Below, piece by piece: positions 1 to 4,817 of a stretch of 5,791 nt of DNA. The notes below the pieces were generated by a model. The model did not search any database, was not told where the DNA came from, and saw only the letters and a program-made list of their open reading frames with translations. The translations under genes and the position numbers were made by a program. The DNA comes from CAWHOW01 sp050013795 (GTDB lineage: Bacteria; Bacteroidota; Bacteroidia; Bacteroidales; CG2-30-32-10), in NCBI GenBank assembly GCA_050013795.1, contig JBEKEO010000201.1, forward strand, positions 1-5,791, in the 5' to 3' direction. Numbering within the stretch: the stretch's first letter is position 1; every line of letters starts with the position of its first letter.

Positions 1-36
1 AAGAAAGTGTGTTTCTCTCGTAAGAAAGTGTGTTTC
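1..36. repeat. Two direct copies of a 15-bp sequence with 21-bp period, cut by the window edge
   Basis: AAGAAAGTGTGTTTC occurs at 1-15 and again at 22-36, identical in both, separated by TCTCGT. The period is 21 bp, about two helical turns, so a protein could bind both copies on one face. Each copy also holds a small dyad, GAAA-gtgtg-TTTC. The array may continue beyond base 1. It lies downstream of the 260-aa gene stop. Arrays like this occur as transposase-binding sites at ends of some insertion sequences (IS21-type ends carry multiple short repeats and finish in CA, which would fit CA at 36-37) and as regulator sites. No transposase gene is visible, so the role is open. Confidence 0.6.
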
Positions 37-59
37 ACTGCTATTTTAAGGGTTTTCCT

Positions 60-842
60 TTAAGAAACCACTATATAAACAGCGTCGCTAAAATGAGTAT
101 AAGCTACACCATGCACTAATTGTACTTTTCCCTGCTTATTAACCGGAAGAAGACTGACCATTTTATTCAATGCAGCCGTTTGGGTAACCGTTTTTTGAGT
201 AGCTGCGCCTGTAGAAGCCGTTTTTTTATGGTGCGAAGGAATAATGGTAACGGCATACCGCAATGCCACAACAGACCCGCTGGGCAAGCCGGTCATATAG
301 AGTTCGGAACTGTGCAATGCAATTTGAGGCTGCCAAACGGTTGGCAATACGCCAAAAGAAGGGGCGATGCCGTATTCGAAGGTATAGGTTGGCATTCCAA
401 GTCCTTTTTCTATAGGGCCGATAAATTCAAGCATTCCTTTTCCGGCAACTTTTTCTTCAAAAATGCGGACGTGTGTGGCGTGTGCCTTTGCCGGATGAAG
501 ACCTATGCGGTTTACCACTATTTCAAAAGTTGCCCTGTTACCCTGCGCTTTTTTGTTGGCGGCCACCGTTACTTCGCTTTTTATAGCCAGTATAGCCTGT
601 GTAAGGGCAAGTACATCAATCTGCTCCTGGTGGGTAAGGGTAGGATGTGGGTCGGTAACCCTGCTGCCTAATTCATTTTGAACTGTTGTTGCCAATGCGC
701 GTAACTGGGCCTGTGTATAGGAGTGAACCGTATAATCGGGGTCGGTATCGTAAATAAGTCCAAACGCTAAGTTTATTAAATTGGCTATGCTCATTTTTGC
801 CAGGGCAAGCACAATATGAAAGTATCCTGATGTTTTTTTCAT
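60..842 (-). CDS. Uncharacterised protein, helical N-terminal half plus FnIII-like C-terminal half
   Basis: 260 aa. I cannot assign a function. Residues about 43-97 read as helical and are rich in Gln, Ala and Leu. A linker with GLHPAK (114-119) leads to a beta-rich part (about 123-202) containing a pattern (LYMTGLPSGSVVALRYAV, 181-198) that resembles the late strands of a fibronectin type III fold. A His/Lys/Thr/Ala-rich insert (about 204-238) precedes a last strand pair ending in YIVVS. The layout resembles a group of roughly 200-residue Bacteroidota proteins with a helical N-terminus, a G(F/L)HP linker and an FnIII-like tail; this is from memory, not a search. The N-terminus is somewhat hydrophobic (about 8-31) but is not a convincing signal peptide. 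The ATG at 842 lies 28 nt after the stop of the XRE gene, so the two are probably co-transcribed. No Shine-Dalgarno sequence is seen. Base composition is visibly more GC-rich than in the other genes, which explains a long antisense open frame and could mean different ancestry. Confidence 0.75.
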   Translation of the reverse strand: MKKTSGYFHIVLALAKMSIANLINLAFGLIYDTDPDYTVHSYTQAQLRALATTVQNELGSRVTDPHPTLTHQEQIDVLALTQAILAIKSEVTVAANKKAQGNRATFEIVVNRIGLHPAKAHATHVRIFEEKVAGKGMLEFIGPIEKGLGMPTYTFEYGIAPSFGVLPTVWQPQIALHSSELYMTGLPSGSVVALRYAVTIIPSHHKKTASTGAATQKTVTQTAALNKMVSLLPVNKQGKVQLVHGVAYTHFSDAVYIVVS

Positions 843-870
843 GGTGATGTTTTTTTTAAAGGATTAATAA

Positions 871-1092
871 TTAATTTTTTTCAGTAATATTAAAAAAATC
901 TTCATGTTTGCATCCGAGTTTATCAATTATCTTATCAAGATAATCGGGTGACATATTTATTTTCCCGTTTTCCAGTTTCCAAACATATTGCCTGTCCAGG
1001 TCCAGCCTGTCTGCCAACTCCTTCATCGTAATACCTGATTTCTCACGTTGACGTTTAATTATCCTTCCTAATATAATTTTCGATTTTTTCAT
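871..1092 (-). CDS. Small XRE/Cro-C1-type helix-turn-helix DNA-binding protein
   Basis: 73 aa, essentially one HTH_3 domain with no effector domain. The first helix is about 8-18 (LGRIIKRQREK). The scaffold helix and turn run from ITMKELADRLDLD (20-32), and the recognition helix carries RQYVWKLENGK (33-43), with the family's usual W-K-L-E-N-G ending. Helices four and five span about 49-68 (PDYLDKIIDKLGCKHEDFF). This size is typical of stand-alone Cro/C1-like repressors. It sits just downstream of the intrinsic terminator that closes the porin unit, so it must have its own promoter in 1093-1152; the only -7-like sequence there is TCTCTTTG at 1105-1112, one base off TAnnTTTG. It probably forms a two-gene unit with the 260-aa gene that follows. 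The target is unknown; self-regulation would be usual for this class but no operator is evident. Confidence 0.88.
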   Translation of the reverse strand: MKKSKIILGRIIKRQREKSGITMKELADRLDLDRQYVWKLENGKINMSPDYLDKIIDKLGCKHEDFFNITEKN

Positions 1093-1152
1093 AGAAGGGA
1101 TTTACAAAGAGAAAGCTTTTAATTTACTTATCAGTAACCCTGCTATGACTAC

Positions 1153-1186
1153 AAATAAAAAAGCCCCCGGGGTTTTTGGAGGCTTT
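1153..1186 (-). terminator. Intrinsic terminator of the porin unit
   Basis: Read on the minus strand, AAAGCCTCC (1186-1178) pairs with GGGGGCTTT (1168-1160) with one mismatch around a 9-nt loop, followed directly by a T-rich run TTTATTT (1159-1153). The stem is GC-rich, in contrast with the surrounding AT-rich DNA. It starts 30 nt past the porin stop codon and lies ahead of the XRE gene. The plus-strand side is followed by a much weaker T run, so the minus direction is favoured. Confidence 0.88.
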
Positions 1187-1215
1187 CTGTTTGTTATTAA
1201 CTTTTACTTCACTTT

Positions 1216-2610
1216 TCATAATCTGAATAATACTGCAACAATTATCCTGTCTTCTGTTTTTACCAAATCAGGTGCCCAGTTCGGATATTGAGTACCTGGG
1301 CCGAAAGCTGTAGTTGTATATCCCGTTGGTGAAGTAACTCCTCCGGGGCCTGCAAAGTAGTTGACATTAGCAGCACGATGTACATATTCCAGGCGGAATT
1401 CAATACTTTGGTTAGGTATCCAGCTTATATTAGTTGAATAATCAAAACTTGTAAATTTGTCACCGGGATTTTCGGTGAAGGGATGTGTTCCTGCTGCCTG
1501 TGTAGGATTATAAGGATTGGGGAAAGGGCTTGCATCGCCTGTTGGAGCAAGAACCAAATAACGTCCCGGGTTTGTCATCCACCCTCCGCCAACACACCAT
1601 GCCCATTTACCATGTCCAAACCAAATACGGTTGTAAAACATTGCGCTTACAAAGTTTTGTGCAGGATTTAATGAATCGCCGGTTTTAAAACCATTTACTC
1701 CATCACCTTTCTCAAAACCAATATCAAAGGTTGCCGACAAAGCCATCTGGGTTACTCCTTTTTTTGTTTTTGGTTGATGATAATATCTTGCCAAAAAACT
1801 ATTATCGGAGTGAAACCTGTGCCTGCCAAGCAAACCGGCTGCATCGCTTCCATAGTAATCATTGGTAAGAAGTTTGATACTTTCTTTGGGGCACCAGGTA
1901 ATATTACCACCAAAACCCGGCATATCATTAAAGGTTCCATAACTCTGCCATCCATTGATGAGCCATAATTCTATTTTCAAAGTATTGGATGGAAAAATCT
2001 GGGTACGGATACCATTAAAGAACCAGGGTGTATTATCAGAAGTATATGATGCCTGGTATTCCCAGTTCTCCACCTGGTAATAGGAATTGAGGCCGATATA
2101 CGACATAAACATTCCGCCATCCACGTTAATTCCGTGCATCACGTTAAAATGATAACCACCGTAAGCTTCGCTGATATAACGGTACACATCTGCAAGGTCA
2201 TACTGTCCGTGATAAGGACTTAAATCATTTCGCGGAACAACTGTAGAGCGTGTACCGAATTGTGTCATTATTCTTCCACGTGCTCCCTTAAAGCTAAAAT
2301 CGCCTCCAATAGCTGCGCATGAAACTTCCATTTCATTGCTGCGTGCCATTGCCGTAGAACCAACAACAGTATGATCAATCGGGTTGGCGAAAGAATAGTT
2401 TGCATTGGCATCAACCATGATACTTCCTGTTACATATTTACTTGTTAATACGGCTGAATCCCTTCGGTCGCTTCCGTTTTGCCACGACTGATCCTGCCCT
2501 TCAAAAGGGATTTGCGATTTGATTGAATCTTTTTGTGCAAAAGTTAGCAAGCATCCAAACTGTAAACCTGCAACTGTAAGTACGATAATTGATTTTGTAA
2601 TTTTTTTCAT
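1216..2610 (-). CDS. BBP2-family (OmpL-like) outer-membrane beta-barrel porin
   Basis: 464 aa. A signal peptide (1-25) has Lys at 2, 3 and 6, a hydrophobic core and probable cleavage at FA|Q (25/26). A Cys at 20 does not make a convincing lipobox. The mature protein has alternating, aromatic-rich strands typical of a barrel. Family hallmarks of the beta-barrel porin-2 (BBP2, Pfam PF07642) group are recognisable: SPYHGQYDLADVYRYISEAY (131-150), NTPWFFNGIR (193-202), WLINGWQSYG (216-225), NPGRYLVL (347-354), FTENPGD (378-384) and EYVHRAANVNYFAGPGGV (408-425). The end RIIVAVLFRL is an amphipathic last strand, finishing in Leu rather than the common Phe. It probably acts as a passive channel in the outer membrane; substrate unknown. 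BBP2 barrels in this phylum are, to my recollection, often near kdp potassium-ATPase genes, but none is present here. Its start lies 40 nt after the 84-aa gene with no clear promoter between, so it is probably the last gene of the unit that begins at 3519. AAGG directly abuts the ATG, too close to be a normal ribosome-binding site. Confidence 0.9.
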   Translation of the reverse strand: MKKITKSIIVLTVAGLQFGCLLTFAQKDSIKSQIPFEGQDQSWQNGSDRRDSAVLTSKYVTGSIMVDANANYSFANPIDHTVVGSTAMARSNEMEVSCAAIGGDFSFKGARGRIMTQFGTRSTVVPRNDLSPYHGQYDLADVYRYISEAYGGYHFNVMHGINVDGGMFMSYIGLNSYYQVENWEYQASYTSDNTPWFFNGIRTQIFPSNTLKIELWLINGWQSYGTFNDMPGFGGNITWCPKESIKLLTNDYYGSDAAGLLGRHRFHSDNSFLARYYHQPKTKKGVTQMALSATFDIGFEKGDGVNGFKTGDSLNPAQNFVSAMFYNRIWFGHGKWAWCVGGGWMTNPGRYLVLAPTGDASPFPNPYNPTQAAGTHPFTENPGDKFTSFDYSTNISWIPNQSIEFRLEYVHRAANVNYFAGPGGVTSPTGYTTTAFGPGTQYPNWAPDLVKTEDRIIVAVLFRL

Positions 2611-2650
2611 CCTTATTTAATTTAAAATTATTTAATACTGTATTTCCTTT

Positions 2651-2905
2651 TTACAATCTGTTTCTCCAAAATTCAACAATTAAATATCCAATAAGTGCCA
2701 GAACAATAGCTATAATGAAATTGGCAATTGTAAAAATATCTTGTACCGCCCACCATAAGCCTCTGTTTCGTCCAAATCCCGAATGAGTAAACTCTCCCAT
2801 TAAAAGATTTGAATAGAAAAGAAAGACTATAAACCCGACTTCAACAATAGCTCTCCAAAAAGGAGCTAACCTTTTTTTATTTTTTCGATTTTGTTGTTCA
2901 TCCAT
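2651..2905 (-). CDS. Small two-segment inner-membrane protein of unknown function
   Basis: 84 aa. A basic N-terminus (R7, K8, K10, K11, R12) is followed by a first hydrophobic segment at about 19-38 (AIVEVGFIVFLFYSNLLMGE), a polar loop with GFGRNRG (43-49) and WW (51-52), and a second segment at about 57-78 (DIFTIANFIIAIVLALIGYLIVE). It ends in FWRNRL. By the positive-inside rule both ends should be cytoplasmic, with the short loop outside. I recall similar small proteins with a FLFYSNLLMGEF-like segment in several phyla, so it seems conserved, but I know no function. It lies 26 nt after the 195-aa gene and 40 nt before the porin gene in the same direction, which suggests co-transcription and perhaps a role with the porin. 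It is not recognisably KdpF, which is shorter and has one segment. Confidence 0.8.
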   Translation of the reverse strand: MDEQQNRKNKKRLAPFWRAIVEVGFIVFLFYSNLLMGEFTHSGFGRNRGLWWAVQDIFTIANFIIAIVLALIGYLIVEFWRNRL

Positions 2906-2931
2906 TAATTGTTATGTCAATAATTATTTTC

Positions 2932-3519
2932 TTAATTCGCTTTTTGTTTGCTTAATTCATAAACACGGTTCAGTGTATAAATTTTATTGATACTGTCGTA
3001 TGCAGTTAACTGTTTATCGCTGTCAAAATAAACATCTATCAGTTCAAGAAATGATACATCTTTCCAGAAAACTGTTTTGAGATTTTGTTTAGAAAGCAGA
3101 TATAAAGGGGAACTTGCATTTTCGCTGAAGAAATAGTTTGTAACAGTTCGACTGCTTCTAAATCCACCTTCCGTTGATGTTCTACTATACAACAGAATTT
3201 TTTCTGAGGGATTGATAATTTTATATTCGGCTTTATTATATAAGCGATAACAAATATTTGCTTTATCACGATAACCAAAAATTGAATCTTTGTTAAGTGT
3301 GATAATCGAATCGCCAATAATTAATTTTACTGTTGAAGTGTTGAAAATCTCATGTAAGTAGAACTTGTATTTTTTATTAAGCTGATTATTTACAAATGAA
3401 ATTTTACTATTTGTAAAATTTTTAGCAGATAAATAAACTCCTTCGTTTATTTTTTGTGCTGTCAATTCAGTACCTAAACTGAATAATAAAAGCGGGAATA
3501 TTAAGATTGACCTTTTCAT
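2932..3519 (-). CDS. Exported protein of unknown function, Bacteroidota type
   Basis: 195 aa. A signal peptide (1-21: MKR, then a Leu/Ile/Phe-rich core) ends with TA|QK, the A|Q junction common in this phylum. No lipobox Cys is present, so it should be periplasmic or loosely associated with the envelope. The mature part begins with a short GVYL motif (27-30) and is rich in Lys, Asn, Ser, Tyr and Ile, suggesting a mainly beta fold. The central part has KDSIFGYRDK (77-86) followed by NICYRLYNKAEYKIINPSEK (88-107), and the end has LELIDVYF (158-165) and LTAYDSINKIY (171-181). I recall exported Bacteroidota proteins with the same order (an N-terminal GVYL-like motif, SIFGY, an NPxEKI-like motif, a C-terminal LTAYDS-like motif) but no assigned role. 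It is the first gene of the probable unit with the 84-aa membrane protein and the porin. A strong -7 box lies 28-35 nt upstream of the ATG at 3519. Confidence 0.8.
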   Translation of the reverse strand: MKRSILIFPLLLFSLGTELTAQKINEGVYLSAKNFTNSKISFVNNQLNKKYKFYLHEIFNTSTVKLIIGDSIITLNKDSIFGYRDKANICYRLYNKAEYKIINPSEKILLYSRTSTEGGFRSSRTVTNYFFSENASSPLYLLSKQNLKTVFWKDVSFLELIDVYFDSDKQLTAYDSINKIYTLNRVYELSKQKAN

Positions 3520-3546
3520 AATTTTAAGTTTTTAAAAATTATGATA

Positions 3547-3554
3547 CAAAGGTA
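3547..3554 (-). promoter_or_regulatory. -7 promoter box (TACCTTTG) of the 195-aa / 84-aa / porin unit
   Basis: The minus strand reads TACCTTTGT here, an exact match to the Bacteroidota -7 consensus TAnnTTTG recognised by the primary sigma factor. It would place the transcript start near 3541-3543 and give a short A/T-rich leader of about 22-24 nt before the ATG at 3519. A good -33 TTG at the usual spacing of about 19-21 nt is not seen; the nearest clear TTTG (3594-3591) is too far away. Promoters with a weak -33 element often depend on an activator, but that is inference here. Confidence 0.65.
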
Positions 3555-3560
3555 GCTACC
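3551..3560. promoter_or_regulatory. Perfect 10-bp palindrome GGTAGCTACC overlapping the -7 box
   Basis: GGTAGCTACC equals its own reverse complement and shares four bases with the -7 box of the minus-strand unit. A dimeric regulator bound here would directly cover the promoter, so it is a candidate operator. It is GC-richer than its AT-rich surroundings. The half sites are short and only one copy is visible, so chance is a real alternative. Confidence 0.3.
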
Positions 3561-3624
3561 AGAATATAAGGAAAATATCAGGAATTATGTCAAATGTATA
3601 AATGTTTTATATGTGCCATTCCTT

Positions 3625-3668
3625 TCTTTATAAAATCCATATACTTTGAATATTAATCTTTATAAAAT
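3625..3668. repeat. Two identical 12-bp repeats, 32 bp apart, in the divergent intergenic region
   Basis: TCTTTATAAAAT occurs at 3625-3636 and 3657-3668. Each copy contains the perfect palindrome TTTATAAA (3627-3634 and 3659-3666). A third, degenerate relative (CTTATAAATAC) sits at 3670-3680, right up against the plus-strand -7 box. The 32-bp spacing is close to three helical turns. The second copy would lie roughly 30-45 bp upstream of the plus-strand transcript start, a normal place for an activator site. The AT-rich background makes such matches easier by chance. Confidence 0.35.
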
Positions 3669-3685
3669 ACTTATAAATACGGATA

Positions 3686-3693
3686 TATTTTTG
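3686..3693 (+). promoter_or_regulatory. -7 promoter box (TATTTTTG) for the 38-codon plus-strand ORF
   Basis: TATTTTTG matches TAnnTTTG exactly and ends 24 nt before the ATG at 3718, the same geometry as the box serving the minus-strand gene across the region. The transcript would start near 3697-3699. No convincing -33 TTG lies at the normal distance (TTTG at 3645-3648 is too far). AT-rich sequence lowers the weight of an 8-bp match, but its position directly before an open frame supports it. Confidence 0.45.
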
Positions 3694-3717
3694 TATTGAA
3701 AGTAAAAAGCAAAAGAA

Positions 3718-3834
3718 ATGACAGCATTTATAATTATGTTATTGGTAGCAGTACCATATGCTTATAACAAAATGCCTGAAGATACTAACTGTTGTGATTG
3801 TTGTGCGTGGGTTGCAATATTTGCCTTGTTATAG
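3718..3834 (+). CDS. Candidate 38-aa cysteine-cluster mini-protein, unrecognised
   Basis: This is the only plausible plus-strand gene in the window. The 38 codons encode a hydrophobic stretch (FIIMLLVAVPYAY, 4-16), a short polar linker (NKMPEDTN, 17-24), a CCDCC cluster (25-29) and a second hydrophobic tail (WVAIFALL, 31-38). An in-frame TAA at 3703-3705 excludes a longer start. The leader before the ATG is purine-rich (AGTAAAAAGCAAAAGAA), as is usual for Bacteroidota starts. Support comes from context: an exact -7 box 24 nt upstream and a hairpin with a T-rich tail over the stop codon. The protein would be membrane-associated; two CC pairs around one Asp could bind metal or form disulfides, but that is speculation. 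I know no homologue. The alternative is a chance ORF or the body of a small RNA. Confidence 0.4.
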   Translation: MTAFIIMLLVAVPYAYNKMPEDTNCCDCCAWVAIFALL

Positions 3835-3852
3835 CGAATATTGTTTGTTATT
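3815..3852 (+). terminator. AT-rich hairpin with T-rich tail overlapping the mini-gene stop
   Basis: CAATATTTGC (3815-3824) pairs with GCGAATATTG (3834-3843) over ten positions around a 9-nt loop. Nine pairs are Watson-Crick and one is a U-G wobble when read as plus-strand RNA; on the minus strand the same position is an A-C mismatch. TTTGTTATT follows at 3844-3852. It could end plus-strand transcripts just after the 38-codon ORF, whose TAG lies at 3832-3834. The stem is AT-rich and the T tract is interrupted, so it would be a weak terminator. Confidence 0.4.
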
Positions 3853-3914
3853 GCACTTATAAAACCAAAACTTTTTAAATAATTCAAATATCCAACATTA
3901 TCAAACATACATCC

Positions 3915-4814
3915 TCATTCCGTACAAATCTTCTGTTTTTCCTTATACTTTTTATAAACCGTGTATATCAGTCCGTCGCTAAGCCCAATGCGGGGAACAA
4001 AAACTAAACCGGAATGAGTGGTTTTCATAATGCTGAGGAATATTTCAGCTGCCGGGATAATAACATCGGCTCGGTCGGGGCGCATGCCCATTTCTTCTAT
4101 GCGTTGCTGCAGTGTCATGCTGCAAAGTTTCTTATGTCCCTGCTTAAGGTTGGGTAAACTTATAGAGTTATCATCTTGTGTACTGTAAAGCTTCGAAAGT
4201 TTATTAATGTTTCCTCCGGAACCTATCAAATATATCTTGCCAAAATCATTACTGAATTTTTTAAGCCAATCATTCAGTCGATCCCATTCTTCTATATTCA
4301 CTTTTTCTTCAAGAAGTCGGATAGTTCCCAATTTAAAAGATCCTGAACCTATAAGTATATGGTTTTTAAGAACAGAAATATCTGTACTGCCGCCTCCTAC
4401 ATCCACATACATGGTTAAAGAATACTGTTTTCCGATAGTAATATTGTTAGATGCGCACACCAGCTTTGCTTCTTCAATCCCGTCAATAATGCGAACATCT
4501 ATACCTGTTTCCTTTTTTATTTCATTGATAATTTGTAATCCGTTTTCTGCCTCCCTCATGGCAGAAGTGGCGCATGCCATATAATCGAGGGGCTGGTAAA
4601 CATCCATAAGGAGTTTGAAGGCATTCATGGTCTTCAATAAATTTTCAATACGCTTTTGCGAAATGCTTCCGGATTCAAAAACATCTTCTCCAAGCCGCAG
4701 CGGAATACGGATAAGGGAAGCTTTCTCAGCTACTGCATTACCTTTAGATTCAAATACATTGGCGAAAAAAAGCCTTACTGCATTAGCGCCTATATCAATG
4801 GAAGCGAAGAGCAT
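3915..4814 (-). CDS. ppx: Exopolyphosphatase of the Ppx/GppA family, short single-domain form
   Basis: 299 aa, matching the short Ppx/GppA form made only of the two actin-like (ASKHA) subdomains, without the extra C-terminal domains of E. coli Ppx (about 513 aa). The phosphate-1 loop is DIGANAVR (7-14), ATSAMREAENG at 82-92 matches the family's ATSALRxAxN segment, IDGIEEA (110-116) carries the conserved acidic pair next to the catalytic region, DVGGGSTDI (138-146) is the phosphate-2 loop, and GSGGNINKL (198-206) and RPDRADVIIPA (245-255) are the later family motifs. The likely reaction is stepwise removal of phosphate from polyphosphate ends in the cytoplasm; pppGpp hydrolysis is an alternative in this family. 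The usual GSNS of the first loop reads GANA. The ATG lies 3 nt after the ppk1 TGA, so translation is probably coupled and there is no room for a separate promoter. The end of the gene faces the plus-strand mini-gene across 80 nt, with no clear terminator of its own. Confidence 0.93.
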   Translation of the reverse strand: MLFASIDIGANAVRLFFANVFESKGNAVAEKASLIRIPLRLGEDVFESGSISQKRIENLLKTMNAFKLLMDVYQPLDYMACATSAMREAENGLQIINEIKKETGIDVRIIDGIEEAKLVCASNNITIGKQYSLTMYVDVGGGSTDISVLKNHILIGSGSFKLGTIRLLEEKVNIEEWDRLNDWLKKFSNDFGKIYLIGSGGNINKLSKLYSTQDDNSISLPNLKQGHKKLCSMTLQQRIEEMGMRPDRADVIIPAAEIFLSIMKTTHSGLVFVPRIGLSDGLIYTVYKKYKEKQKICTE

Positions 4815-4817
4815 GAT

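Noticed and set aside
47..62. AAGG-gtttt-CCTT hairpin at the stop of the 260-aa gene as a terminator
   Set aside because: Only four base pairs, with a mismatch or bulge beyond them, and no proper T run on the minus strand.
120..671. 183-codon plus-strand open frame
   Set aside because: Lies wholly antisense to the 260-aa gene. Its translation is rich in Cys, Arg and Phe with no recognisable domain, and the GC-rich minus-strand gene explains the lack of stops.
1105..1112. TCTCTTTG as the -7 box of the XRE gene
   Set aside because: It misses the conserved A of TAnnTTTG and has no -33 element. It is the best candidate in the interval but too weak to list as a promoter.
1752..1968. Short frames on both strands inside the porin gene
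   Set aside because: The BBP2 signatures run through this stretch in the porin frame, so these are shadows.
2651..2905. 84-aa protein as KdpF or another kdp component
   Set aside because: It is longer than KdpF, has two membrane segments, and no kdpA, kdpB or kdpC is present in the window.
3039..3317. 92-codon minus-strand frame inside the 195-aa gene
   Set aside because: It is in another frame of a gene with a signal peptide, a good promoter and conserved-looking motifs. The inner frame has none of these.
3835..3914. Terminator for ppx
   Set aside because: The 80 nt after the ppx stop contain no hairpin readable on the minus strand. The nearby inverted repeat has an A-C mismatch and no T run in that direction.
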